Shown here: positions 1 to 11,669 of the stretch, one piece after another
Layout: the number at the start of each line of letters is the position of its first letter
How positions within the stretch are numbered: position 1 is the first letter of the stretch
DNA from: Tausonia pullulans
Taxonomy: Eukaryota; Basidiomycota; Tremellomycetes; Cystofilobasidiales; Mrakiaceae
DNA length: 64,000 nt
Assembly: GCA_951802195.1 (NCBI GenBank)
Contig: OX637621.1
Location: 124,001 to 188,000 of the forward strand
Direction of reading: 5' to 3'
The notes under the pieces: generated by a model
Told to the model about the DNA's origin: nothing
Database searches by the model: none
What the model saw: the letters and a program-made list of their open reading frames with translations, nothing else
Position numbers and translations under genes: made by a program

Positions 1-1829
1 TCTTTGTTATCGTGAGTGCAGCTCTAAAAGAAGGATGAGCGCGTACACACGAGATGCTGACAGTGACCGGATTTTCTCCAGCTCGGATCGACCTATACCG
101 GTTTGTCCCGAACGCTCTGCCTCTCGACTTTCATACCCTAACTTTTTGCGCCCTAGGCCACTTTGAGGACGTCAAGGGCGTGGCCGACGAGCTCGACAAG
201 TACCAGAAGGAGACCGGCATTGACATCCCCATCCACGTCGACGCTGCCTCGGGGTATGTGCCTCTTGCTTGATGGGAATCTACTAGAGGGAGGCTGAGGC
301 TGATCGCGTCGTCCGAATCTGTCATGCAGCGGGTTCGTTGCGCGTAAGTAGTGGCAAAGCGCACTGATTGTACAATGACTGTACCTGACCTTTTTTTCTT
401 ACCTGTACCACCCAATCAGCCTTCGCCTACCCGAAGCACGTTTGGGACTTCAAGCTTCCCCGCGTCGCGTCCATCAATTCGTCTGGCCACAGTGCGCCTT
501 GATACCTCTATTGACTACAAGCTCTGAATTGACACCCTCTTCCTTCAACAGAGTACGGCATGTCCTACGCCGGTATTGGATGGGTCGTCTGGGCACACGA
601 GGAGAACCTCCCTAAGGAGCTGATCTTCGAGCTTCACTGTAAGTTGACAATTGCGCGACAGAAAGATCTCATACTGACTTACCTCTTTAAAGACCTGGGC
701 TCTACCGAACTGTCGTTCAATTTGAACTTCTCGCGTCCAGCGCATCCGGTGTTGGGCAGCTACTTCAATTTGTGCATATACGCTGCTTTCATGTTCTGAG
801 CACATCCTCAAACGGTTCTAACGTATTGACTCTCTTCTATTGCGTGCGCCCGCCCATGCAGCATCAACCTTGGCTTCAGCGGGTACCGCGCCGTCATGCT
901 CAACAATCTTCGCAACGCTCGCACTCTCTCGAGGGCGCTTGAGCTCTCTGGTTACTTCATGGTCCTCTCGGATGTCCACCGCAGGGAAAAAGTGACGTCC
1001 AAGCAGTCTCCCGGGGAGAAGTCGAAGCAGCCCAAGGGATTTGATGAGGAAGATGATGCCGAACTGTTCAAAAAGTAAGTCCCGCACTCTGGAGTATTTC
1101 CTTTTCTCTCTGAAACCTTGAATTGACAATGGCTCCGAATCCACAAGGGGTCTCCCTGTTGTTTCTTTCCGGTGAGTTTGGTTCATTTTTCGTGGACCTT
1201 TGCAAGACTAACCTTCCGCCTCCGCAGCTTCACCGACGAGTTCAAGGAGGCGTACCCTGACATCAAGCAGTCCTGGATCCAGGAGCTTCTCAGGAAGGAG
1301 GGCTGGATTGTCCCCAGTGCGTGGTAGCCTCGTTGTTCTTGTCACGCCATCCCTTACCTGATTTCTCTCTATTTCTTAAGACTACGCGCTTGCCCCCCAC
1401 CTCGAGAACATCGACATCCTCCGCGTCGTTATCCGCGAGTCCATGACTGGCGAGGCTGTCGAGCGCCTTGTCGAGGCCATCGTCCACGTGGTCGAGACTC
1501 TCATCAACGAGGAGGGCCCCTTCGTTGCACAGCTAAAGTCGGAGCGCAGCAAGGGTCAAACTGCTCAGGACAGCAAGGGTACATCTTCGGATCTCCTTCT
1601 AATTTCCCAGAGTTTTCTCCTGACGTCTGGATCTGTTTCTTCTCCGAGCAGGGCCAGCCGTCCACACGTTGGGTACCAAGGACGGCTCACTCGAGAGGCA
1701 GATGGGCAGCCTTAACATCAGCAACGACACTCAGCATACGGGCACCTGTAAGTTGCCCCTCGTTCACTCGCGGTACCTACTCTGCCCCAGCTGATGGCAG
1801 TTCGCCCTCCAGACGCGAAGCAGTGCTAG
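1..1829 (+). CDS. GAD1: Glutamate decarboxylase, C-terminal part (5' end outside window)
   Basis: PLP-dependent enzyme converting glutamate to GABA and CO2 (group II decarboxylase, cytosolic). Conceptual splicing gives [25 protein letters not shown], then VDAASGGFVAPFAYP, then [18 protein letters not shown], where the Lys of HKYG is the PLP-binding lysine of the family. The C-terminus is GTYAKQC. Exons I read: 1-11, 82-100, 157-253, 330-343, 420-491, 552-638, 693-771, 862-1074, 1148-1171, 1228-1316, 1381-1578, 1652-1747, 1813-1829, all with GT-AG introns. Several exons are tiny (19, 14, 24 and 17 nt), so a simple ORF caller would miss them. Roughly the N-terminal third lies upstream of the window. 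The reading frame is intact throughout what is visible. Family identity is very secure; the symbol follows yeast usage. Confidence 0.95.
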
Positions 1830-2136
1830 ATGTGGCTTCCCGTTGTGTATTGCTTCTGTGATTTGAGCCCTTGATTTGCCCTAATACAATACCCTCTGCA
1901 ACGAGTGAACGTGCACCGAAATGAGAAAAAGAGGCGTTGCGAGTGAGACTCAGAGGGCCTCGGCCGCACGCTCGCACGGCCACGGTGGGCCCCCCAGCCA
2001 GCCTCACCCCCGGAGGGCGAGCCCGGCCAACCTTCTCTGCTCTTGCACGCACTCTCTCTCCGACTCGCTCTCTCTCTTTTCCTTCTCGCTACTCCCCTCG
2101 CTCGTCCCCAGCAGCCTCACGCCTCCTCGCGCTCAC
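1830..2136. other. Intergenic, GAD1 to nucleotide-sugar transporter
   Basis: About 300 bp between tandem genes. It ends in a CT-rich tract (about 2040-2110) just before the next start, a common leader composition in this window. No RNA gene or repeat is visible. Confidence 0.5.
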
Positions 2137-3800
2137 ATGGCGGCACCATCCTTGGGGGTCTCCACCCTCTTTGGCATTGACCTCAAGTGGCTGTCGTGCG
2201 TTGAGCCCCTGTCCCACTCGCGCCCCAACAACAGACGCGACTGACAGACCGGCCTCTCCATCAACCCATCCCAGGCTTGCGACGTTAACGGTTCAGAATG
2301 CCTCGCTCACGATCATCATGCACTACGCTCGGGTCGCCAACACGGGTGCCCAGTACTCTGCCGCCACGGCCGTCCTTCTCTCGGAGCTCCTCAAAGGTGC
2401 GTCCAAGTGGCCTGGCCTGGCCTTGTTTCCTCCCTGCATTGCACGCGTTCCCGCCGGTCCCCACGCCTCTTTCACTTTGGCCGGCGTGCCTTGACTGACC
2501 ACGCCCGCTCTGCTTGCTCCCAGGCTCCATCTCGGTCCTCGTCGCACTCAACGGCGTCTCGGTGGGCCTGGCGAGCTCGATGAACGGCTACCTGCCCCTC
2601 GTCGTCGGAGCCGGGGGGGGACCCAACGGAAGCGCGTCGGCGGCGGGGGTTTCGGGCGACGGACCTCGGTCGCCCATCAGTCGTTTCCTCGCCTCGCCCT
2701 TGCTCACGGCAGCGCCTTACCGAGCGCTTGTCGGGGCTGTCTTCTCCTCGGACGCCTACAAGCTTAGTGTGCCAGCGATCCTTTATGTCATCCAGAACAA
2801 CCTTCAATACGTGAGTCGCGGCTTCTGCTTCCGGGTGCCCACGAGTCGGACTAACACCAGGTTTATTGTCTATCTCCCTCCAGGTAGCCGCCTCCAACCT
2901 CGATGTCGCGACGTTCGCCGTCCTCTCGCAGATGAAGATCCTCACGACCGCGGGCTTCTCCGTCCTGATGCTCGGCAAGCGGCTCGTCCGGTCGCAGTGG
3001 GTCGCTCTGGGACTTCTCGCTTTCGGCGTCGGGATCGTTCAGGTCCAGTCGCTCGGCCGGAAGGACCACGACATCTCGGCCCATAGGCGCCAGGGAAACC
3101 CGATGATGGGCTTCCTCGCTGTCTTCGCGAGCAGCATGACGAGTGGTTTGGCGGGCGTATACTTTGAGAAGGTCCTCAAGGGTTCGACCGTCGATCTCTG
3201 GATTAGGTGAGTTTGCTCCTTATGTATGCATGTTTTGACGAGAGAGCGCTGATCCACGTCTTGCTTCACAGGAATGTCCAGCTCTCGGGCTTCTCTCTCA
3301 TTCCCGCTATCGTCCCCATCTTCTTCGCCCGCTCTGGTCCCACCATGGGCGGCTCCATCTTCGCTCATTTCGGCTTCTGGGCCTACCTCACTATCGCCAT
3401 CCAGGTCTTCGGCGGCCTCCTCACGGCTGTCGTCATCAAGTACTCGGACAATATTCTCAAGGGCTTCGCGACTTCGCTAGCGGTCATCATTTCATTCGCC
3501 GCAGGCATCTTCATCTTCGGGTACTCGGTCACCCCGAGCTTCGTCCTTGGTGGCAGTGTGGTCTTGGGCGCGACGTACCTCTATAACGAGGGCGAGCAGG
3601 CGGCGAAGAGGAAGGATACCGCGGATCGTAGGGATCGGTTGAGTGCCGAGTCGATCGAGGCTGTTGGGCTTGCTACGGCGAGGAGGTAAGTTGACTGCTT
3701 CTCTCTCGCACACACCATACGGGGGACTGACTGCAGTGCTCAATCTCTTAGGGCGAGCCCGATCTCCAAGGAGCACGATAACTACGGCTCCAAGGCGTAA
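2137..3800 (+). CDS. UDP-galactose-type nucleotide-sugar transporter (SLC35A family)
   Basis: Multi-span Golgi antiporter predicted to import UDP-galactose (or a related UDP-sugar) in exchange for UMP. Start chosen at 2137 (MAAPSLGVSTLFGIDLKW), whose exon joins LATLTVQNASLTIIMHYAR. Family hallmarks are NNLQYVAASNLDVATF, then QMKILTTAGFSVLMLGKRL with the conserved K-I-L-T-T and KRL, then GIVQVQS, SGLAGVYFEKVLKG, and the C-terminal half VVIKYSDNILKGFATSLAVI. These match SLC35A2 / S. pombe gms1-like proteins. Exons are about 2137-2197, 2275-2395, 2521-2811, 2884-3207, 3272-3687 and a short last exon. The last intron has two possible acceptors 15 nt apart, both in frame (SAQSLRASP or RASP). Exact sugar specificity cannot be read from sequence. 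Confidence 0.92.
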
Positions 3801-4812
3801 CGGACGTCTTCCTCCAGAGATCGTTCCCTCTCCCGCCACTGTTGAGGGATGCCAGGGTTTACATGTGTGTCTGTCTCGCTGTAAGTGTGTGCCTGTGCTA
3901 TCGCGTGTATGGGGAGGGAGAGATTCGTTGGTTCCGCGGGTTCCTGTCTTGGTGTGTTTGGCCTTCTACTTCACCGAACTCTATTCCTCTCGATCTTTTG
4001 GGCTTCTCCCTTTTTCCTTTTCCTTTTCATCATAGAGCAGAGGGGTTATCATTGGATCATCCCCTCCTTCTTAGGCTTCCCTTCATTCTATCTCATGAGG
4101 ATATGTAGAAGTTCTAGTCGAGGAGTCCGAGCCGATTTCTTCGCCTTCTTGCTGCCGGACCACCTATCCTCAAGAGAATGTCCTCACTCGCGAGCCCTGC
4201 TCAATGCTATAGTTCCGTCTTTCACGAAGACTGGAAAGGGGAAATTGTGTTGGTCGGAGAAGGAAATGAAACCCGTGGTGATCGAAGCGAGTGGGGCGGG
4301 GGGTTGCTCGTCAACTTCCACCCCCTAAACCACCACCATCACCATCTCTTCGTCCTCTCTCACCTTCTCTTCGCCCATTGCGCCCTACCTCTTCCCGTGT
4401 TCCATGCTCCTTTCCGGCTCCGGAACGGCGTGTGCGAGGCTCTCCGTTCTACTACCTACCTCGTCTGGGACTGGGCGATCCCAAAAACTCCTGCGAGACT
4501 TCCAAAAGATGCGGCTCAGGTGGGGGTGCTTCGCTTCGTTGATCGAGGGATACTCGTTGGACTGCCGCTAGGGAGCATGCAGGATGATGGGGCCGGATGG
4601 GACAAGAACGAAATTTAAAGCCGCCTTCCGTCTCCAGGTCTACTGTGCCATCTCGCGCAGGAGGATGAACGTAGGGAGGAAAACGTCGACGACGTTCTGT
4701 CCCGTCTACCTTGCTTTCTTTCCCCTTGCCTCACGGCCCCCTCTCGTCCGTGCTTTTTTTTTCTTCTTCTTTCACCAGTCATGAGTACAAATAAACTATC
4801 GTTATCTTCTAT
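3801..4812. other. Convergent intergenic region
   Basis: About 1 kb between the 3' ends of the transporter (+) and the GST gene (-). Open frames here (for example 4178-4618 +) show no recognisable family, biased composition and no splice-linked partners. I regard the region as 3' UTRs and spacer. Confidence 0.5.
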
Positions 4813-6010
4813 CTAGTGCTTGGGGACCTTGGCGTTGGCCTCAGTCCAGGCAGGGAGCGAAGAGAGCTCCTTCCACCAGGCAGCGACGTGGGGGAGCGAG
4901 CCGTCGACGAGGCTCGGGGCGACGCCGAGGTTGACGACCATCTGGCCGTACTGTTTTGCCGACGGGAAATGGGGGGAAAGGGGGGGAGGGAGGGGGACAA
5001 AGACCACGTCAGAAAGAGTCAGGTAGAGAGGCTTGAGGTACCGCTCGAGGCAAGACGCACGGGAAGGTGGTTGAGGTCGGCGATGGTGAGCTCGTCTCCG
5101 GCGAGGTACTTCTGCTTGGAGAGGATGACCTCGTAGACGGCGAGCTTCTCGGCAAGCTTGGCTTGCAGCTCCTTGACCTTCTCCGGGTCGGCGGCTCCCC
5201 GTCCGTGCATGCCTTGGGGTAAGGGGAAGGAGGGGGGGGGGGGGAGGGGAAGGGGTTAGAGACAGATCGCCAGGGTCGACCAGCGATCTCGACACGCACC
5301 CTTGAAGACCATCTCATAAGCGAGGCCAGAGGCGGAAGGGTCGAAGTGGGAGACCTCGGCCGAAATGGCCTGGTCTACGAGGGCGAGCTGAGTAGAGAAA
5401 TGACAGCAAGTCAACGATCATCGCTCCGTGCGGCGAGAAAGCGATGGCGGCGTGCGTTCACCTTCTTGGGGTCCGTGGGGAGCTTGCCAGACTGAGCAGC
5501 GAAGTAGCGAGCGATGGCGCGGGACTCGAAGAGGACGAAGTCTCCGTCATCGAGGTAGGGCATCTGACCGACTGCGATGGGAGTGACCAGAGGCAGGCGC
5601 GCGCAGCGGAGATTTGGCAGATTAGCGTTGTCCTGTCGACCACCATCCCACGACCCGCGATCGGGCTCAGAATGCGACAAAGGAAAGACGCACAGGGCTG
5701 CTTGGCGACCCAAGCCTCAGACTTGATGACTGAAAACTCGGTGATGTTGTCGACGGTGACTGTCAAAGGGATGGACGTCAGATCGTTGTCCTTAACACAA
5801 CTGGTTCAGTTGACCACTCACAGTCGACGTCTTCCTTGAGGCCGTAGTAGAACGCCGTCGCGAGAACGCGGCGGGTGCACTATATCACCGAAGCAGGAGG
5901 GCCGAGCGGTCAAGCGATTTCAGAACGAGGCCGATGCATGAATCTCGGACACGCCGAGCTCATGGAGGACATACAGTGGACATGTAGGCACCGTGGAGAG
6001 TGGGAGACAT
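4813..6010 (-). CDS. Glutathione S-transferase
   Basis: Cytosolic enzyme conjugating glutathione to electrophiles. Start at 6010 (MSPTLHGAYMST), joined to a short exon reading CTRRVLATAFYYGLKEDVD, so the N-terminal thioredoxin-fold strand carries the S-x-C-T-R pattern of phi-like / EF1B-gamma-like fungal GSTs. Next come VTVDNITEFSVIK, then MPYLDDGDFVLFESRAIARY with the glutathione-binding E-S-R-A-I-x-R-Y motif, then YEMVFKG and a C-terminal all-helical domain with LAGDELTIADLNHLP (N-capping box S/T-x-x-D). The end is WTEANAKVPKH. At least six exons. One intron near 5230 carries a C13 tract on the sense strand. Spacing and order fit a complete protein of roughly 220 residues. Class (phi versus other) is inferred. 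Confidence 0.9.
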
Positions 6011-6902
6011 GGTGAGTAAAGAGGAGAGAAAAAGAGGTTGGGTGGGTGAGAAGAAGGGGAAAAGATGGGACGATAGAGGTTTGTTGTAAGAAACAAATGG
6101 CCAGCACATCGACACCTTTTCAGAGAGAGCCCGCTGAGACAAAAGCAGCACGGAGGTCGCCGGCTGAACCTCGGTCAGTCATCCGCGAAATGGTAAGTAA
6201 CCCTGCCGCTGTCATTGAACAACGCTGGACGTTGTATTTTAGCTCGATCGGCATCATGCCCCTCTATATTGTCCATCCGTGGGACAGATGAAAGTGGGGA
6301 AAGTCCCAGGACCCAGGGAGCCTGGGACAGAAGGGGCTGATGAGTAAGCCCATCATACGAATCCGACAGAAGAAGTCGATGAATAAGCACATCCTACAAA
6401 TCCCGCCTCTACTCTCACGGGGTGACTACTCAAATTCACGTAAAATGGATGCATTCATTTTACCCCTCATGCGCGCGCCTTCAGCTCTCAGCGAACAGAA
6501 ATATCGGAGAGTGATAAGGAAAGTCAGCAGCCAATCCAAAGACGAGTCTGCTTAGCCTGGGAACTGTGGGATAGGTGATGACCGAAATTTGTTTTTCCGC
6601 TGTGCAGGTACTTTCTCCTAACGGATGCTTGGCCAGGCAGGGTGCTCAGGCGTCCAAGGTCATGCATGCACTTACAGTCGCATCAAATCGCGGTCCGTCG
6701 AGCGCAATACGCCGTCTCGACATGGTCATTCACTCCCTCAGACCCTCCCTCCTCTTGGCCGTTACACACCACGTTGAGGCTCTCGCGAAAGAACAAGGAG
6801 TCATTTTTTTTTTATTTTTTTTGGTATCCAAGTCATGCATCAAACGTAAAGGATGACATGATCCTATGAGAGACAGTGAGCGAGAAAAACAGGACAGAAA
6901 AT

Positions 6903-7424
6903 CTAGCTACGAAGGGAGGAGAAGGGAATATACAGAAGAGAAGGAGGGAGAAGACGAGAGGGAAGAATGTCCATGATAGCAAGGCGAAGGGAGAGAAAGG
7001 AAGGAGGGAGAAGGAGGTGGGATAGTATACAACAAGGAGGGAAGAAGTGAGAAGGGAGGGTCAAGAGGATGGAGAGGATGGGGGAAGAGAAGAGAACACC
7101 ACAGTCACACGCCAACCGTCCAAAGGACCGACCGCCTTTATCACCATCGTCCCCTTTACCACCACTAGCATCACCCTGAATGCATCTTTTCCACTCGCTC
7201 AGAGTCGCTGGACGATCAGGGCCAATGCGATCCGAGGCAAGGGAGACGAATCGCGTGAGAGCCTCTGATATAGGAGGCAGATCGCGTGACAGAGAGGCGG
7301 CGGTCAGGTCTGGCAGCACAAGCGGAGCTTCAGTTTCTTTCGAATCCTGGGGAGAGGGAGAAGACTGATGGGGCATATGGAGGACCGCGCCAGCGCTGGA
7401 GTCGCAGAAGCTTGGGCTGGGCAT
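6903..7424 (-). CDS. Hypothetical open frame, doubtful
   Basis: A 173-codon open frame beginning MPSPSFCDSSAGAVLHMP. Its first two thirds look protein-like, for example DLPPISEALTRFVSLASDRI and RPATLSEWKRCIQGDASGG. The remaining third is Leu/Ser/Pro-rich translation of a CT-rich tract resembling 3' UTR. An overlapping open frame at 7330-7647 on the same strand could be an upstream exon in another frame, so the true model may be spliced. No family is recognised. It may be a small lineage-specific gene or a chance ORF. Confidence 0.25.
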   Translation of the reverse strand: MPSPSFCDSSAGAVLHMPHQSSPSPQDSKETEAPLVLPDLTAASLSRDLPPISEALTRFVSLASDRIGPDRPATLSEWKRCIQGDASGGKGDDGDKGGRSFGRLACDCGVLFSSPILSILLTLPSHFFPPCCILSHLLLPPSFLSLRLAIMDILPSRLLPPSLLYIPFSSLRS

Positions 7425-7669
7425 GGAAACGAAGACTCGGGGGCTGCTGGCGCGCCTCCGGGTTGTCAGTCTGAAGCGTTAGGGAAATGGTATCGGTTGA
7501 TGTGGGCCGAGCTAGAGCTACGCGATTGTGCCCTACGCGTGAGGAAACAGAGGGAGCAGCGAGGGAGCCACGTTCTGTTTTGATGCTGCAACAATGCTTA
7601 CGAACATCTTGGCATAAGTAGACTAGCACTGGAAGATGGACTTTCAAAGAGCTCTTGCTAACTTAGATC

Positions 7670-7726
7670 AATGGACGTACGTGCGACAGGCGGCTGTGTC
7701 CCACATGCCTGTCTATAACGTCCATT
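7670..7726. repeat. Imperfect inverted repeat / hairpin
   Basis: Left arm AATGGACGT + 6 nt + GACAGGC (7670-7691) is the reverse complement of the right arm GCCTGTC + TATA + ACGTCCATT (7707-7726): 16 paired bases around a 6/4-nt internal loop. The 15-nt apical segment contains a further TGTG/CACA pairing. No coding sequence overlaps it. Confidence 0.6.
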
Positions 7727-8315
7727 CTAAGGCGAGGTAGCAGGAACAAACAGTCACACACGCTGTCTCGAGGCCGAGACGAGGGCATGGAGGAAGAAAT
7801 CAAGGCGGGGGGGGGGGGGGAGGAGGTTGACCAGGGGGGAAGAAGTCAGGCGAAGAATAGCTGGTCATTGAAGAGGAAGATGAAGCAAGCTAGCCGCCCT
7901 TTGACTTCCATCTCGCTTCCATCTCGCTTCGACGAAGCCCACGTGTACAACTTACTCCTTCTCCGGTTGATCCCCCAGCCTTGATGTCAGTGACAACCCT
8001 CCTTCTAGTTGAAATACGCTCATTCCCCCTCACCCATCGTCACGGATGAAACGCAAGCATCGATTAGCACAAAGGGAAACTCTCTCGATGTTGGGGCGGT
8101 ACGATAGCAAGAAGCAGAGGGACGGGAAGGAACATGAAGCTGAGGACCGTGTGCGATTTGCGGAGGATCGGAAGTGGGGGAGAAACGACTTGCGAGGAAA
8201 GATGAAGGAAAGGGATCGTAAAGGAAGGGGATCGTAAGAGAAGAGGGAATGAGAAGGACGCCAACGGTTTCCTGGTTTAGCCCCTCGAGATGGAGGACGC
8301 CGAGTTGCTCTGCGA

Positions 8316-11300
8316 TTACAAACAAGGGAAAGACGTCAGAGGAGCTAGGCCGAGATCGGAGACGGGTGTAGATGATGGGCTCACCCGAGACCTCGATGGG
8401 GAAGACAGCTTCTCGGCAATCTCCTCGACCACGGGCGAATCCTCGCCAGCGCTGTCGAGCGCCTCGCTGATCTGTTGCCCAGCGTGCACCGTCAGAGCCT
8501 TGTTCTAAATATAAAGACAAAGACGGAGAATATACCTTCTGCATCGTCATGTCGAGCGACCGCCGACGGTTGGAAGGGCTCGTACCCGTCGTACCGAGCG
8601 ACGCGCGCCGCCCGTGGCCCATGGTGCGAGGGTTCCAGGGCGCACCGCCGGGGGACCCAATGGAGGTCGGCGACCCGACAGGCGAGGATGAGCGCGAGTC
8701 AGAGGCGGGCGAGGCCGGTGCGTTGTCGTCAGCATCAATGAGGTCGGGAGGCAGGTGCTCGTTCTCGATATCCGCCCGCCGGCTGGGAGGAAGGCGGCAT
8801 GGTCAGTTAGAGTTCTATCTCGCTCTCTTTGGGGTGTAGACAGGACTCACGCATCTTTGTAGCCTTTAATGGACTCCTTGATCTCCTCGGCTCCGTCCGT
8901 GAGGTGCTCATCGTTCTCCTGCGTCTGGATCCGGAGCGTCCTGAGCTCCGACGACTTCTCCGCATCCTCGCTTCAGACCCGAAGTGTATCTGTGCATCAG
9001 CGTCTCGCCGTCGAGTAGAAATAGAAATGGGACTGACCGCATGAGAGCAAAGACCTTGGACATGCGTCCAATCGCGAGAATCTTGTTCTTGACTTCCCGC
9101 CTCCGTTCGGCGGCGTCGTCGACAGGCGGAGTAATGACCTCAAGCGGGGTGTCCTCCTCCTCCTCTTCCTCTTCCTCCTGCTCCTCCAGTTCCTCGCGCG
9201 TGCACGTGTTAAGGATCGAGATGAGCATGTCGGTAATCTTCTCGCCGACGAAGGGGAGCGACCAAGTGAAGACGTCCATGAAGTTAGGCAGCCAGTAGGG
9301 ATGCGGGGTCGAGTTGAATCTGGGGGGCGATGTGTGAGCAAAAGCGGTCGCACGCATGTGAAAGAATGAGAGAGGGACATACTGCCGGATATTAAGGACG
9401 TTCTGCTCGTGCTTCAGAACGGCGGCCTTGTTCCCATAGACGTCGAGCTATAGCCGCCAAGACAGTGGTCAGTTCAGCCTAGGACCTTCAGAGAGTGACC
9501 AAGATGCAAACGTACGTAGTTGGGGGCCGAGAAGATAGTGAGGACGGCAGGAAAGCCCCATCGGGTCTTCTTGTACATCCTGTAGCCTTGGTCTTGCGCC
9601 TCGTGCGCGCGAATGACGGAGAGGAGATTATTCCGCTCGAGGAAGTCGCAGACGGCCTTGTACCTGCGCGAGTTGGACGGGAATCAGTTTCTGAGCGAGT
9701 GATCCAATGAAAGCGACAGGCAAGGACAGACGAGTAGAAGTAGGAGCATCTAGGGGATATAGCGTCGAGGCTTCATCAGCTACCAGGCAAATCGGGTTCA
9801 AGAGAGTCAAGGCGACCCACCCTCGGACGGCGTTGTGCGAGAAGCCGCTGTCGTTGCCGATGAGCTTGCTCCGATCGCTGTCAAAGTCTTCAAGCGGATC
9901 CGACCAGAGCATGTCGCACATGATGCCCGACGTCGGGGGCTCCCTGAATCGGTCAATGGTCCGAATGTCGTCGAGGGTGACCATGTCCGGGCTGAGACCT
10001 CCGTGGACGCAGAGGAACTGCTTATTCATGACGGCCGCGAGCGGAAGCGTGCAGAAGGCGTCCATGCAGGCCTCGTAGACGGTCTCGCTGTACTTGTGCT
10101 TGCCTGTCGAGGCATGCGACTCAGGTTGGTCAGCGAAAGGTGGGCCAGCTCAAGCTCCGAGAGAGGGAGGCGTACACTCAAGCTTGAAGGTGAAGTAGTC
10201 GGTAAGGTGACGGCACTCGTGGTTACCACGGAGGAGGTGGAGGGTCGTGGGGTAGTGGATCTTAAGGGCCCAAAGGTAGAGGACACACTGCGGGGAGGAT
10301 CAAAAGAGCCATCAGCGTCGAGCTCTTGCGAAGCAAGCTCATGACATGACCCACCTCGATGGAGAAGTAGCCGCGGTCGACATAGTCACCGAGGAAAAGA
10401 TACCGGGTGTCGGCCGGGTTACCTCCGATCTCAAACAGCTTCATCAGGTCGAACTGAACGGATGGCAAGTCAGTCGCGATAAGTCAGCTTGCTTCCAATA
10501 ATAAACCGCCCGTGTTGGACGACGACTTGCGTATTGTCCATGGATGTCACCGCAGACTAGAGCGATCGGCCAGCGTCAAGATCAGCCAAGCTGTTTACAG
10601 CAAGACGACAGGCGGCTCCAAAGACTGAGCGGAAGGGACGACACGTACCAGTAACGGGAGACTCGACCTCAAGGAGGTTTGGTTCAGCCCTCAGGATCTC
10701 AGCACCCCTGGCGAGAAGCAAGACAGACCCAGGTCAGCATGGGAGCCTCAATTGACGAGGAGAGCGGATAGGGTAACGCTCTGGACGCGTCGAGGGAACG
10801 GAGGAGCCGCCGGCACAAGAGGGCTAGCTGACTGCCAGCGATCGTCTCGGAAGGTCGGTCGACTCTCGTCTTGCACCCCTACTCCTTTGGAAGCACCTTT
10901 GCCCCATGGCAGCCAGCTCGCCGTGCATGCACCCAGCCCATCGTGATGTGGACAGCCGCCGCTCACACGACCGACCGAGCAAGTGTCCTCGTCGGCGGCC
11001 CCTCATCTCCCAAACGCCGTTCCACTCACTTGCGGATGATGAAGAGCGCCTGCTCCTCCGTGAGACGGCCCTCGCGATAGAGGTGGTTCTTGAGGAACGC
11101 AATGTCCGGCTTTTCCGGGTCCGTCTTGGAGTAGAACTGGTCGTCCGTCGGCGGCTGGGCGGCGGGCGCTTGGACCTGGGATCGATGTCATTCGTTCGCG
11201 TCGCGATCAATCCGTCGGTCTTACTACCGGTGTGGGCAAGCGCAACGGGTTTAGAATGAGGGCAGACTGACCTCCTTGACAAACCTGGAGGTCGGCCGGT

Positions 11301-11669
11301 CGGTCGAGGGACAGAGAGACAGGTGGAATCAGGGCTGCCCGGGACAGGAAGCGAGACGAGACTAGAGAAGGGAACGGACCGCTCCGTGGTGTCGACAACG
11401 TCGCCGTTCTCGAGCTCGTGCTGGGTAAAGTCGATCTGGGGCTGGATCACAGGAAGCAACAACGAATGGAGGGCCCAAGGCCGCAAGAACGCTCAGCATG
11501 CCGACCGAGGAAAAGTGAACGAGAAGCCCCGTGCGGCTTGGACAAGGCGGAGTCCGGAAGGACGAGAGGGGAGGAGAGCATGAAAGGGGGGAGACGAGGG
11601 AAAACGACGGACGATGGGCGCCTTATGAGTGATGGCAGCAACGGCGGCGGTGACATGGGAGGGCGCCAT
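8316..11669 (-). CDS. CNA1: Calcineurin catalytic subunit A (PP2B phosphatase)
   Basis: Ca2+/calmodulin-activated Ser/Thr phosphatase. The core reads [20 protein letters not shown], then the metal/phosphoesterase motifs [28 protein letters not shown] and [15 protein letters not shown], then [10 protein letters not shown] and [15 protein letters not shown]. The calcineurin-B-binding helix [15 protein letters not shown], an acidic Glu run, the calmodulin-binding stretch [18 protein letters not shown], and a C-terminal tail rich in Ser/Pro follow. The N-terminal start at 11669 ([19 protein letters not shown]) is inferred through a long first intron (about 230 nt). The next exon is [20 protein letters not shown]. 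The stop at 8316 assumes a last exon beginning [21 protein letters not shown] downstream GTGAG could splice this tail differently. About a dozen introns. Confidence 0.93.

Larger units (their letters stand above)
6011..8315. other. Gene-poor 2.3-kb stretch
   Basis: Between the GST 5' end and the calcineurin 3' end. It is less GC-rich around 6180-6900, with an A/T-homopolymer patch at 6803-6820, a G13 tract at 7807-7819, an imperfect hairpin at 7670-7726, and one weak open frame at 6903-7424. No recognisable protein family, tRNA or transposon was found. Confidence 0.5.

Noticed and set aside
4178-4618. 146-codon open frame on + after the transporter gene
   Set aside because: No family similarity, contains a CAC run (poly-His) from low-complexity DNA, and lies between two convergent genes, so it is most likely 3' UTR/spacer.
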